This document shows positions 11,217 to 23,179 of a DNA stretch of 64,000 nucleotides, piece by piece. The DNA comes from Diphasiastrum complanatum. Lineage: Eukaryota > Streptophyta > Lycopodiopsida > Lycopodiales > Lycopodiaceae. Every line of letters begins with the position of its first letter. The first letter of the stretch is position 1. Under the pieces are notes generated by a model that saw only the letters and a list, made by a program, of their open reading frames with translations, searched no databases and was not told the DNA's origin. The stretch is from positions 58,550,865-58,614,864 of the forward strand of contig CM055095.1 of NCBI GenBank assembly GCA_029204225.1, read 5' to 3'. The position numbers and the translations under genes were made by a program.

Positions 11217-11645
11217 TTTCATAATGGTTGTTAGAAAAAAAAGACATTGCATTTATTATGCCCGGGTCCTTCCATGGAGGGGGAGAGAGATGGCTTGGTC
11301 ACATGCATTTTCCAGCATCCGGGATGCACTCCCCGGATGGGCCTCCAGTTTGGAAAGTACAAACTTTAGCAAACACATGCATTTTCGAAAGCCTACACAT
11401 CCCGGATGTCTTAGTTAAGTCAATTCTTGGATGTTACATCCTGGAACCACTTCTTTTCCTCATCCAGGATGTAAGTTGAGTTATTGGATGTGCACTTCTT
11501 TTCCTCATCCAAGATGTAAGTTGAGTTATTGGATGTGCACATCTGGATTTGCATGACATCCTGGAAGTTTGAGATAAAAATTGATGCATGTGGTCATGTG
11601 TGTGTGCTCAAAAAAATAGATTTGGTGTGTGGACTGAACTGTAGC
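11217..11645. other. Non-coding spacer with GGATGT-rich repeats
   Basis: No gene seen. The stretch is rich in CATCC/GGATG words and contains a 45-base tandem repeat. It separates the copia fragment from gypsy G1. Confidence 0.5.
11448..11537. repeat. Two tandem copies of a 45-base unit
   Basis: Units at 11448-11492 and 11493-11537 differ at one position (CCAGGATG versus CCAAGATG). Each contains TTGAGTTATTGGATGTGCAC or its equivalent. Confidence 0.9.
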
Positions 11646-11886
11646 AAGCAAGCTTTGATCAACTGAAGCAAGCTATTGTTGAGTGTGTCACTCTAAAGAT
11701 TGTAGACCCTCAAAAGCCCTATGTTATAGATATGGATGCGAGTGACATTGTTGTGGGAGGAGTTCTGATGCAAGAGGGTAGGCATGTGGCCTTTGAGAGC
11801 AAGAAGCTCAACCCTGCTCAGAAAAATTATCCAACTCATGAAAATGAGTTGTATGTCGTAGTTCATGCATTAAAGGCATGGGGGCA
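11646..11886 (+). pseudogene. Gypsy G1 RNase H, first half (split by element T)
   Basis: Ty3/gypsy RNase H, starting with the RT-RNase H connection (FDQLKQAIVECVTLK). It continues with the RNase H start DMDASDIVVGGVLMQEG and ESKKLNPAQKNYPTHENELY up to HALKAWGH. The reading then breaks at the LTR of element T. The same protein resumes at 29785 with YLYGSKFEVFTDHDTLRYF, so joining the two sides restores the usual order. The upstream RT and gag of G1 are missing. Confidence 0.85.
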
Positions 11887-12629
11887 TGTTGGAGGGTTTG
11901 TGGATTCCAAGGGAACCCTAACCCTAGTTAATAAGTGAGAGGGATTTGGCACCCTGCGTGTGTAAGTCCAACCCGATAATCACATAGTTATTTGATTGAT
12001 TAGTTAAAAGTTAATAAAGGACTTTAGGCCTTTTTGCGGGACTTTTAATGTCGCAGGGCCTAAATTTCAAGTTAGTGAATAAAGTTGGGTTTCCCTCCAA
12101 TTTTGATGGTTCCCACACTTTTTTAAATTTGAATAAAAAGAGAGGCAAGACTGGACCAATAGGATTCAGAGGCCAAGGTCCTCCTCTCTACTATAAAAAG
12201 GGACCAACTCGAGTTGCTCCTGATGTTCATTTCCTCATTTCAATAAAGCAAATTGGTTCTCTTTAAGAATGGATTGATGAATGTCCTTGCTCTTTCTCTC
12301 TTTTCCTCCATTTCTCATGCTTCCTTTGTATTTGCTAATTGTTGGATTTGATCATTATTGGATTGCTATTTCTTATGCTTTTTGTGAGAGAGAAAAGGAG
12401 AGAGAGAAGAGTAAGTTTCTATCATTGTTGTGGATTTAGGGTTAATGGATGTAGTGTTAATGCTTAGTGTTAATGGATGTTAGTGTTAGATCCTCCATTC
12501 ATGTTGAAATCTGAACTATACTATCGCTCTCATGGGAACAAACCTACGCGTGACAACTAACTCCGTCTCTATGATGCTAGATTGACTAGATCTTGGACTC
12601 GGGTTAGGCAAGGAAAGAAACCCACTACA
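11887..12629 (+). repeat. 5' LTR of gypsy T
   Basis: It starts TGTTGGAGGG and ends CACTACA. It contains a TATA-like CTCTACTATAAAAAGG segment near 12188, followed by the likely start of transcription, and AATAAA-type signals. It differs from the 3' LTR by about 20 substitutions and a 13-base length difference near 12455. Confidence 0.9.
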
Positions 12630-12632
12630 ATT

Positions 12633-12651
12633 TTGACGCCGTTGTCGGGGA
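12633..12651 (+). other. Primer binding site of T (tRNA-Asp type)
   Basis: TTGACGCCGTTGTCGGGGA lies directly after the LTR. The canonical plant tRNA-Asp primer site is TGGCGCCGTTGCCGGGGA, and the differences are mainly transitions, in line with decay by deamination. Confidence 0.75.
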
Positions 12652-13869
12652 GCTACGCCAATTTTTCAGTTTGCAGCATGTTTGGTTGATGGTTAGCTTG
12701 CATTAGACATCTTGTCGTGGCATGAATAGTGTTAGATCTGCATTTTAGGGCTAGTTTGGGATTGATTTTGCTTGATTTGAGTGGATTTGCTTGTTTGAAA
12801 TCTAATCTGATTATTAAACATGGAAAGCTATTCAGATCACCAATCTTAAGATCCATTTGGATTTGAGATATCAGAGAAAATAACAAAAATTGGTCAAATT
12901 TGTCAGATTTGGTCAAAAAGAGGCAAAAGGCATCATCAGAGCTCAGAACTTTTTACCCTCTTTCAAGAAACCTTTGTCGAGTTGCAGACACCTTCGGTTT
13001 TGTTTACAGAACCTTCAGTTTGAAGGGCGAAGATCAATTCCCAACAAATTTCTAGAAACATCAGAAAAACCGCCAAAAAAACTAAAAATTATCATAACCC
13101 TAAAAAATACAAAAAAAGAACCTTCGCTCGATTTACTATGCTAAGATGTGATTAAGACCTATCTACTGCCAGGTCGACGAAGAATAATACCAAAAATAGA
13201 AAGAGTTTCAGAGGATCAGTTGTCATATTGTCATATTTTTGTCAAAAAAGTCACTTTTTTGCAAAATTACCAGTATTACTCTTGATCCTTCGCCAGAACC
13301 TTCACCGAGTTTTCAGAACATTTTATTTATAGAAAAATACTATTTTTGAGTTCGACGAAGATTCTTCTTGATCAGATCACAAAAAATCTTGATTTACCCT
13401 CGCCAAATTATATAAACTGTATTTCCTTGTGTCAGAAACCTTTGTTCGGTTTTTCAGAGTTTTATCTGTGTTAGATCTTCCATCTGAGAAGTCGGCGAAG
13501 GTTATTTTTCAAGAAAGTGTCAAAAAAGTTGTTCAGAGAGCTTCTTTTTTTTTTTTTTTCAAAATAACAATGTTTAACCTTTGCCGAGCCAACCTTCGCC
13601 TAGTGGACCTTCGCCAGTCCTATTTTTAGTTTCTGGTTTTCCAGATCAAGTCTCTGTCAAAATTTGGATCAAATCTGATATATTCTGAATTGGATTCTGA
13701 GAGATTTATCATTTTTGAGAAGTATCGATTGATCAAATTTCGAAAAGTTTTTCATCATATAGAATCATATTATTGAAAAGTGGAATAGATCTAGCAGATC
13801 TAATTTGAGATATTTTTTTGGAAAAATCTAGATCCAATCTCATTATCTATTTGATCTAAATTTGTAAAG
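12652..13869 (+). other. Long leader of T with repeated CCTTCGCC-like motifs
   Basis: About 1.2 kb with no long ORF. The motif AACCTTCGCCGAG and variants, in both orientations, recur roughly ten times between about 12970 and 13620, for example at about 13120, 13285, 13300, 13495, 13570, 13590 and 13608. The same motif recurs in the 3' non-coding zone at 27680-27970. Confidence 0.7.
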
Positions 13870-15030
13870 ATGGCTACCCCTGGAGGTGCTCCTGGAGGTG
13901 CTCCACAAGAGGTCAATCCAATTATTGTTAGAAGAGCACCCTGATTGGATCTACCCAAATATAATGGATTAACAAATCTAGTTAGATTTCTTCAGATCTA
14001 TGCTAAATCCTGTGAGGTCTATGGTGAGATTTATCCTCAAGATAAACTTAAGTTGTTTCCTATGGCCTTAACAGGCGCAGCACAAGATTGGTACTATAAC
14101 CAAGATGAAACTGAGCGTACAGATTGGGAGGTTGTTAGACGAGCCCTTATCACACGGTTCAAACCGCGAAAGTTTATGGAAGACGCTTTCCTACTTTTAA
14201 GTAAAATTAAAATGGGAAAGCGGGAAATGGTTTGAGATTACATTGAAAGGGTGAAACGTCTTAGATCTGAATGCGAACCTGAGCTGATTAATGAAAATGC
14301 CATGATTATGTGATTTTTGTCAGGTCTACCTAAACGGATCAGACGTGAGCTGAAACGCCATAATGAGTACGCACTTTTGCAAAATGCTATGGACGATGCA
14401 ATTCGGGAGGAGGATGAAGATTCAGATGATGAGCCGAATGTCAGTATGTTGCCTTATATAGCAGGGCAGACTACTACGACATCCACCACTATTGCATCAA
14501 CGAATGCCAATGCTACTATAGAAATGATGCTCAATGAGTTCGAGAAATTGGAGAAGACCCAGTAGAAACAGATGGAAAAGTTGCAGTTGCAATTTGCTGA
14601 GAAGTTTGCAAAGACTTTTCCTACCAGGAAAAATATCTGGTGTTCTATTTGTACAAGAAATCACACAGTGAACGAGTGTTCTCAATTGAAAAAACAAATG
14701 AAAATCAGTGTTTGCCATATGTGTAATTCACCTAACCATGAGACTGCTTTTTGCAACTTCAACCCTCGGATAATTCAGCAACGGTATGTCCAAATGGGAT
14801 ATTGAGATCCACACTGATACCCGGAACGTCTAGCTTTGCCTGCCCCACCAAAACACTTCGCTCCTCCTGCCAATTTGATTACGAAAGTGCTGAGCAATGG
14901 AGCTATGGTAATGATTAGGAAGGTGGATCTTCATAATAGTATGCCATTTATGCTGCCACTCAACAACAAGCCTCGAGAAATTGGACCAGAGCACTACTTG
15001 GATGCTTTGCATGTGGAGAAAATCACATAA
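13870..15030 (+). pseudogene. Gypsy T gag with zinc knuckle, several stops
   Basis: The ATG at 13870 (MATPGGAPGGAPQEVNP) opens a Ty3/gypsy gag. The capsid-like retrotrans_gag part is clear (FPMALTGAAQDWYYNQ, RALITRFKPRKF, IERVKRLRSECEPELINENA), followed by an acidic stretch. Two Cys/His groups come next: C-S-I-C-T-R-N-H-T-V-N-E-C and C-H-M-C-N-S-P-N-H-E-T-A-F-C at about 14640-14756. In-frame stops lie at about 13942, 14233, 14311, 14563, 14803 and 14815. Almost all could come from one C-to-T or G-to-A change in a Trp, Gln or Arg codon. The frame ends at 15030, where copia B begins, so the protease expected after gag is absent. Confidence 0.85.
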
Positions 15031-15033
15031 TTG

Positions 15034-17735
15034 CAGAATGCCATAACCATGCAACTTAGGTAAAACACTCTGTCTTTTGTAGATTAGGCCAAGGTTAGGT
15101 GTACCTTTCACATACCTCAAAATCCTTTTTGCAGCTTTCCAATGGTCCATAGTGGGTGATGACATGAAATGGCTAATCAAACTTACAATATAGCAGATAT
15201 CAGGACGTGTAGTCGTAAGATATATCAAACTCCCAACTAGCTGATGAAATAGAGTAGCGTCAACATGTGCACTGTCATCAATACGAGATAATTTCTTACC
15301 AGCTTCGCAAGGGGTGATGGAAGGTTTGCACTCTGTCATGTGAAATCTCTCCAATATCTCGCCCACATACTTGTTTTGACATAACCTGATATCACTGCCA
15401 GTTTGCCATACTTCGACACCCAAGCAATAGTGCATAAGATCTAAATATGTCATCTCAAACTGCTTACATAAGTTGGCTTTGATAGAACGAGTGAGGTTCT
15501 CATCATTGCCCGTGATAATGATATCATCAACGTAAAGTACAATCAAGGCAATGTTGTCATCATTTATAAGAACATAAAGGTTTGGATCTGAATTTGTTCT
15601 TACAAACCCATGAGAAAGAAAGTACTTGTCAATGCGACCATACCATCATGCGCGTGGCGCTTGCTTAAGGCCATAAAGTGCTTTGTGTAGTTTACATACC
15701 TTCTGTTCTTGCCCTTTTGCCATGAAGCCCTGCGGTTGGACCATGTAAACTTCTTCCTCTAAGTCACCATTCAAAAACGCGGACTTCACATCCATTTGAT
15801 GGATTTTTCACCCAAAATGAGATGCTAAGGCAATGATAAGGCATAGCGTAGTCCACTTAGCCACTTGAGCAAATGTCTCTTCATAGTCAATTCCTTTGCT
15901 TTGCTCATAACCCTTCACTACTAGGCATGCTTTATGCTTTGCTATCGTGCCATCTGCATGAAACTTTGTTCTAAACACCCATTTGTTGTCAATGGGTTTC
16001 TTTCCAAGTGGTAGATCAACCAACTCCCATGTATCATGCTTGTGGATAGATCCTATTTCCTCTTCCATTGCCCTTTGCCATTCTTTGTGATCTTTTGCCT
16101 CATCAAAGGTTGATGGTTCTCGACACTTCAAAATGTCACTCATTAGGGCATAGTTCACGTGATAACAATTGGGAGACTTCCTTTCCCGCGTTGATCTTCT
16201 CACTTCTCCTTGTGTGCTAGATCCTGATTGATTTAGCTTTGCGTCCTTCATGATCTTTCCATACCATTTTGGTATTTTAGATTCAGGTGATACACTACGT
16301 GGAGAGTATGTATCCCAAGGAGTGTCTAAGTAATGTCTCTTACTTCCAACCGGTTTCTCCTTTATTGATCCTATTGGCAAGTACCTCCCCCTAGGCTCTT
16401 GAATAGGTGGTCCTTTCATACTCGCCTTCTCGACTCTCATCTTCACGTGCATCATCTTGTGGAGCATCTTCTTCATCTTCTTCCTCCAAAATTGTGGAAA
16501 GTCTTTTGATGCTTTCACCACTTGCATGGTCTTCATCTTCATACCTATGCGTTTCATCAAAGATCACATCTTTGCTGAATCTTGTTCATTACAGGATCAA
16601 AACACCTGTATGCCTTCGTCCTCTCATCATAACCGATGAAGATACACTTGATTGCTTTGGCATCAAGTTTCTTTCGCTCCTCCTTTGGCACATGTACATA
16701 GGCCTTACATCCAATGACACGAAACTTGTCAATTTTTGGTTTTATTCCTATAAATGCTTCTTCGGAGTTCACATTTGGAACCGCAACTGTAGGGCTCCAA
16801 TTTTGCAAGAACGTTGTCGCACTGCACGCTTCCGACCAAAGTGAATCGGTCAAGCCCATTTGCTTCATCATGGAGCGTGCACCCTCCATAATAGTCTTGT
16901 TTTTCCTTTCAGCTACACCATTACTATGCGGCATGTGTGATTGTGTGAATTGTCTTTTGATGCCATGTTCTTTGCAAAAGTCCTCAAAATCATTAGATTT
17001 GTATTCGCCCCCTCTATCAAATCTTAGCACTTTGATGCGTGCATCCAGTTGGTTCTCTACCAAAGTCTTGAACTTCTTGAAATGAGCAAAAGCGTCAGAT
17101 TTCTTCTTCAAGAAATAAATCCATGTCCTCCTAGAGTAATCATCTATGAAAGTCATAAAATAATATGCCTTCCCCAAACGACATGGTCTTCATTGGGCCG
17201 CACAGGTCGCTGTGAATGAGTTCTAGCGGTTTATTAGCTCTTGAAGCTCCACCTTTCTTGAATGTCTCCTTGTGATGCTTTCCCGTGACGCATCCTTCAC
17301 ATATTGCATGATGATCATCCTGCAATGTCGGTAACCCTATTACCATCTTCAGCTTCGCCATCAATCTCAAGCTCCCATAGTTCAAATGACCAAGTCTTCT
17401 GTGCTACAACTCAGATTGAGATGCTGTTGAGATAGCCAAACCATATTCTCCTGGTTTTGTAGCATCCAATTTATAAAGGCCACAGTTACTATCTCTATAA
17501 CCCTTTGCCACCACTTTATAGTTGTGGTTCATATCCCTCATAAGGCATCCATCCTTGACAAATTCAACCTTAAGATGTTGATTTGCCATTACACCAACAG
17601 TAAACAAACTCTTTTTGAGTCCAGGAACAAAAAGCACATTAGGGATGTTCTTGATTTTACCATAAGGAAACTATACAGGTACATTGCCCACACCCTATAT
17701 TTGGCATTCCTCCCCATTGGCTTGAGTGACCTTAT
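15034..17735 (-). pseudogene. Copia B pol (integrase to RT), inserted in T
   Basis: Minus strand. Protease-end frames (17404-17637) are followed by GAG-pre-integrase (17140-17385, GCVTGKHHKETFKKGG). Integrase follows with all three catalytic residues visible (HSDLCGPM, RFDRGGEYKS, NGVAERKNKT). The linker RRSTRERKSPNCYHVNYA precedes RT, which keeps its catalytic LYVDDIIITG at about 15540. RT ends in RILRYVKGTPNLGLIYKRQS and RNase H is cut off at about 15035. Stops or frame changes lie near 15546-15650, 15808, 16560 and 17400. Copia A is inserted at 17735, and the 5' half (gag) is at 23455-24620. Both LTRs of B are missing. Confidence 0.9.
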
Positions 17736-18011
17736 AGTTAGAATTAACGTTAGAATCACTGTGTTACTGTACTGTGGGTCCTATCAGTGGATAAGGATCA
17801 GTTGGCCTCGCCACGAGGCAAGTCGACGGGACATGCGTCCCGCCAACGGCAACTTGGATCATGCATGGGTTGCCTGAGTGAACAACTATATGTACAGTGT
17901 AATTTCATTTTGAGAAATACAGTTGCTATGTGAGCTTGATAAGGAGAGTGATTTTCTGTCTGTGTTACTGTGTAGCATGATCTGTGTTCCTGTGCAAAGC
18001 AAATTCTAAGT
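17736..18011 (+). repeat. 5' LTR of copia A
   Basis: 276 bases, starting AGTTAGAATTAACG and ending AAATTCTAAGT. The ends form an inverted TTAGAATT...AATTCTAA pair. The termini are AG...GT rather than TG...CA, as set by the CTTAT duplication on one side and the primer site on the other. Confidence 0.85.
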
Positions 18012-18024
18012 TGGTATCAGAGCC
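18012..18024 (+). other. Primer binding site of copia A
   Basis: TGGTATCAGAGCC immediately follows the LTR and matches the initiator tRNA-Met 3' end. Confidence 0.9.
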
Positions 18025-19304
18025 GTACAGGGAGTGTACACAGTACAGTGTCGTTGTTGAAGAGAGCTTCGGGAGAACTGTCTTCTGAGAGTTCGGGGTT
18101 TTACGGTGGGTTGAAGACGGAAAGAGAAGCACCGGTGCACGGTTTCTAATTTATAGAGGCTTGCTAAGATCAACAAAGGGATTATTAGCCTGTGCATAGC
18201 ATCAGACAGGAAAAAATATGGTGAAAATTTGACAATTTTGAAGCCGGCTGAAAATCAAAACCGGACTTGGGGTTATGGTTTTTATACATAACTGGTGATT
18301 TCTTCGCTGTCTGTGCACCGTTTTGGATGTCGTAAGGACAGGAAGGAAGCTAATCACACTGTCAATCAACCATGGAGAGATTTTGAGATTTATGTCAGAT
18401 ATTTGTCTCCAGACACTTAACCTAACATATTTGCGATAAAAAGGTGAAAAAAGCCACTTTGTCAAGTTGAGCTAAAATCACCGTTTCTCCACGGAATTTC
18501 TATAGTCATGGATTTAGTAGGGCGACCCTACTCCAGGCCTCAGATCGTGCTCAAAACGATCCACAGGAGAGCTTGATTTGATCTTTTTGAGAGAAGGGAG
18601 GTGCGGCCGCAGGCAGGGAAGTCGCGGGCAGTTCGCGCGCCCAACGCGATGAAGAACTCAGTGTACCTGAGTTCTTAGCGTATGTAGGAGTTTGGTTCGA
18701 TGCCCAGATGTACTTTGAACCTTTAGATGAGGTGTCAAGTGAATCAACGGTCCAAAATCTGTGATGGGAGAGAAATTTGAACCACAAGATTTGGTTCAGC
18801 CATTGGATGAGCTTTAAACAGGGTCCTAAAGAATTGAAGTGCATTTTGGCCTTCAACTTTAAATTTTCATACTGAAAATTGAGTTGGATCCCTTCACAAG
18901 TGAAGAGTGAAGTTTCTTCAAAGTGAAGAAACAGTTCAAAAGCTAGAAAAGTCCCTATTTTTGGGTCCTTTGCCCGTTTTGACCCAAACGAAAGGCTATA
19001 ACCTCCAAACGAAGGGCATCCGAACTGTACCTGCAAGTACGGTACAGCAAAATAGAGCGGTTGCAGTGGAGAAAGTGTTTGGAGTACGCCAGAAGTAGTT
19101 TCATCATTCCACTGGGCACGTTGTTGGGAATTGACGACTGAGTGCATTTCGGAAGGCGACGTCGATTTGGCTTTCAAATTGGTGGAAAAGCGGCGAGTGG
19201 CCTGGTAAGAAAAAAAGTGCAGGTCATTATTTTCAACTTCTGACATCACTGTTGGCCTCGACATACTGTTCTTAGCCTAAGGCAAAAGTTTTAAGCAGTT
19301 TGCG
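18025..19304 (+). other. Leader of copia A
   Basis: About 1.3 kb without a supported coding sequence. Its last 200 bases resemble the leader of copia B in reverse (24480-24620), which shows the two families are related. Confidence 0.6.
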
Positions 19305-20096
19305 ATGACAAACATGGGAGAGTCCATTTTGAGTGAAAGTAGCAAATTGGATGGAATTTCCAACTATGCAGTGTGGAAATTCAAAATGAAAAACAAACTG
19401 ATGGAGAAAGATGTGTGGGAAGTCGTCACAGGTGATGAGATAAGGCCGCCAAATGAAGCAGACATCGAGGTGTTCGACAAAATATTGAGGAAAGCTTTGA
19501 CCTTCATTAACTTGTCAGTGAAGGATCACATCATTACCCACATTTGTGATGTTGTTACACCCAGACAAGCATGGGATGTGCTAAAGGAGCAGTTCGAGAT
19601 GTCAAATCCATCAAGAATCTTGTTTCTGAAGTCAAAGTTGAATAGTGCCCGCATGGAGCAAGGAGAGCACATTCAGACGTACATGACCAGAATCAAGACA
19701 ATGAGAGATGAACTGCATTCTACTGGAGAACGCATACGTGATGTGGAGCTGGTGCATAATGCATTATGCGACATTGCAGAACCCTATCAGATGTTTGTGA
19801 GCGAAATAGCATCAAGAGAAAGATTGCCAACCTTTGACGAGCTCACATGAACCTTGATGCAGGAAGAGCAACGACGAGAAATGGTGAAAGCTAGACGTCA
19901 AAATACTGATGATCAGGCACTTGCGACACGCCAGAAACAAGGCAAGGGCAAGGGCAAGAAGAAGACTAAACAACAATTTGCCAAGTCTCAGGAGGATGAG
20001 GGATCTTCCAGCAAAACTAAGAAGAAAGGCAAGTGCTTCCATTGTGGTAAAAAGGGCCACTGGAAGAGTGAATGTCGCAAATTCTTGGCGGAATAA
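19305..20096 (+). pseudogene. Copia A gag with zinc knuckle
   Basis: The ATG at 19305 opens a UBN2-type gag (SKLDGISNYAVWKFKMKNKL, PRQAWDVLKEQFEMSNPSRI, YMTRIKTMRDELHSTGERIR). A lysine-rich stretch precedes the knuckle CFHCGKKGHWKSEC at about 20036-20077. An in-frame TGA follows DELT at 19848 and a TAA follows KFLAE at 20094, where copia polyproteins normally read on into protease. The gag is otherwise complete. Confidence 0.9.
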
Positions 20097-23000
20097 GGCA
20101 AGGGGAAACCAAAACAAGCAGGTAACCTTGTCGATGAGGGTGAGACTGAAGACTCTAGCATCTTCATATCTGCATTATCATCTAATCAAGATGATCAAGC
20201 ATGGTATATTGACTCAGGAGCCACAAGACACATGACAGGTAACAAGAACTGGTTCAGTAGTTTGAAGGCATTGGATAATGGAACATCTGTTTCACAAGCA
20301 AATGGTGAGGTGTGCATGATCAAGGGGATAGGCATAGTTTCAATCCAACTGCCTGACGGCAAAAGCAGGATGATCAGGGAGGTACTTTACGTACCAGGTT
20401 TGAAGAAAAATCTACTTTCTATTGGAGTCATTACTGATCAAAAGTTGAAAGTAGAATTCACCCATGATCGTTGCTTTGTGAAGGATGCGAACCAAAAGTT
20501 CAAAGTTATTGCGAATGGAGTAAGAGAGCCCCAATACAAAATTGTACAGATTGAATGCCACAATCAAGGGGCAACATGGACTTGTGTCATCCACTCCTTC
20601 GCAAACTGAGTTGTGGCACAAGAGGCTTGGTCACTTGAACTTGGGAAGCCTCAGTTTGATGAGAAAATTGGAGATGGTAACAGGACTGCCTACAATAGAA
20701 GGTCACTTGAAATCAATGTGCGAATCTTGTATATATGGGAAGCAACATCGAGAGAAGTTCAATAAGGGGGTTGTTGCAAGAGCAAAGAACATCCTGGATT
20801 TAATCCACACAAATTTATGCGGGCCCATGAGGACCATGTCCTTAGGAAAAGCCTTCTATTTCATGACCTTTATTGATGATATGTCATGTAAGACGTGGAT
20901 CTACTTCTTGAAGAAGAAATCAGATGCTTTTGATAACTTCAAGAACTTCAAAAACTTGGTCGAAAATCAGACAGGTAAGAAGATCAAAGTCCTAAGATCA
21001 GATAGTGGAGGTGAGTATAAGTCTAATGACTTCAATGATCTTTGTGATCAATGTGGGATTAAAAGACAATTTACGCAAGCTCATACTCCTGCACTCAATG
21101 GAGTAGCTGAGCGCAAAAATCGTACGATTGTGGAAAGTGCCAGATCTATGCTAGCTGAGATGAAATTACCAAAAGATTTTTGGTCAGAAGCATGTAGCAC
21201 GGCAAACTATCTTCAAAATAGAAGTCCTACCATTGCCATACCAAAAATTACACCTGAGGAAGCACTCACAAAGAAGAAGCCAAAGGTGAACCACTTGCGA
21301 ATCTTTGGATGTAAGGCCTTTGTACATATTCCTAAGGAGGAAAGAGTAAACTTGATGTAAAAGCTATCAAGTGCATATTCCTAGGATATGATGATCGCGT
21401 GAAGGGCTATAGATGTTTTGATCCAGTCGAAAACAAAATCCATATAAGCCGAGATGTTATCTTTGATGAATCCAAGATGTATGAAGACGAAGATGCTGAG
21501 AAGATAGACACATCCAGTAGGAAAAATGGCATAGTGAGGATACCACCTGATGATGATCCATTCATTGACCTTCCGAGTGATGAACATGAGGATACATCTC
21601 AAGATACTACTACTCAACCTCTAGAAACAGGTTGGAGAGGTAGGGACAAACCTTTTGGTGCAAGAAGGATTGAAATTGCAGGTGACAAACGCAAGGAGAA
21701 GGATGTATTGTGGGATACATTTTCACCAGGAAGCCGATCACCTGACAGAAAGCTCCCTAAGTGGTTTGAGAGATTGATGGAGAGCTGCGATATAGATGAC
21801 TTTCCAGGATCATCTAACCAGGGAGAACTACGAAGATCAAAAAGAGAGAAGATACTACCTGAAAGGTATGAAGCAAATTATGCTCTGTTATCCAGCATAA
21901 TTCAAAGCAAAGAACCTTCGACTTATGGTGAAGCGAAGGATGATGACATTTGGATCAAGGCCATGGGAGAGGAGATGGAGTCAATTGTTAAGCATAGCAC
22001 ATGGGACTTAGTAGAACCACCAGTTGGCAAGAAACCCATTGGTTGCAAATAGGTATATAGAACTAAGTACCATGCAGATGGAAGCATAGCAAAGCACAAA
22101 GCAAGATTGGTAATCAAAGGGTATGCACAAAATAAAGGCATTGACTATGAGGAGACCTTTGCGCCGGTGTGTAAGTGGAATACTCTACGTATACTTATTG
22201 CTTTAGTTTCACATTTTGGTTGGCCTTTGCATCAGATGGATGTGAAATTTGCTTTTCTAAATGATGAGTTAGAAGAAGTGTTCATGGATCAACCTGAAGG
22301 CTTTGTAACGAAAGGACAGGAAAATAAAGTATGTCGCTTGAAGAAAGCGCTTTATGGTCTTAAACAAGCACCACGTGCGTGGTATAGCGTAAACACTCCT
22401 ATTGAACTAGGTAAAAAGCTTTCTAAGCTTGATGAATCACAGTCATTTGATGCTACGCTATATAGACAGTTAGTAGGGAGCTTGATTTGCCTTACCACAA
22501 CTAGACCAGATATATGCTATGCTGTTGGCATTGTAAGTCAGTTTATGACAGCACCTATGGAAACGCATTGGAAAGCAGCTAAACGCATTTTGTGTTATGT
22601 GAAAGGCACATCAGAGTATGGCTTAATTTACAGGAAGCATAATGGTTTACCTGAGTTGTGTGGCTATGTGGATGCGGACTGGGAAGGTGACTATGATGAT
22701 CGTAGATCCACCATAGGATATATATTCCATTTTTGTGGTAATTGTTTTTTCTGGTCTAGTAAGAAGCAAAGTACAATTGCTCTTTCCACCACAGAAGCTG
22801 AGTATAAGGCAATGTGTAGTGCTGCACAAGAAGCTATATGGTTGAGACAAATCTTGGAAGAGATTGGCATGAAGCAGAAAAATCCCACAACTTTACATAG
22901 CGACAGTCAGAGTGGCATTCAGCTAGCAAAGAATCCAGTGTTCCATGCGAGAACTAAACACATTGAGATTCAATATCACTTCATACGTGAAAGGCTGCTA

Positions 23001-23126
23001 AGTCGTGAAATTCATGTTGTTCATTTTAGCACAGAAGAACAACTAGCTGATATTTTCACTAAGCCACTTACTGGAGAAAAGTTTGATAAGTTTAGATCAA
23101 AACTTTTTGTATTTAAAGTTTGTTGA
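20097..23126 (+). pseudogene. Copia A protease-integrase-RT-RNase H, RT core deleted
   Basis: Protease active site WYIDSGATRHMTG is at about 20200. GAG-pre-integrase follows (LWHKRLGHLNLGSL). In the integrase the first catalytic Asp is replaced by Asn (HTNLCGP instead of HSDLCGP), while the second Asp (RSDSGGEY) and the Glu (NGVAERKNRTI) are kept. RT starts at about 22040 (GIDYEETFAPVCKW, QMDVKFAFLNDELEEVFMDQ). At about 22388 it jumps from [10 protein letters not shown] to VNTPIELGKKLSKLDE, removing about 100 residues with the YVDD box. RNase H (ALSTTEAEYKAM, HSDSQSGIQLAKNPVFHART) is complete to 23126. Frame breaks lie near 20540 and 21356, and there is a stop at about 22050. Confidence 0.9.
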
Positions 23127-23170
23127 CTTTAAAGCTATGTATATGACTATATAAAAAGTGACTCTACTTT

Positions 23171-23179
23171 AAGAGAGAG
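23171..23179 (+). other. Polypurine tract of copia A
   Basis: AAGAGAGAG directly before the 3' LTR, the usual plus-strand primer. Confidence 0.7.
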
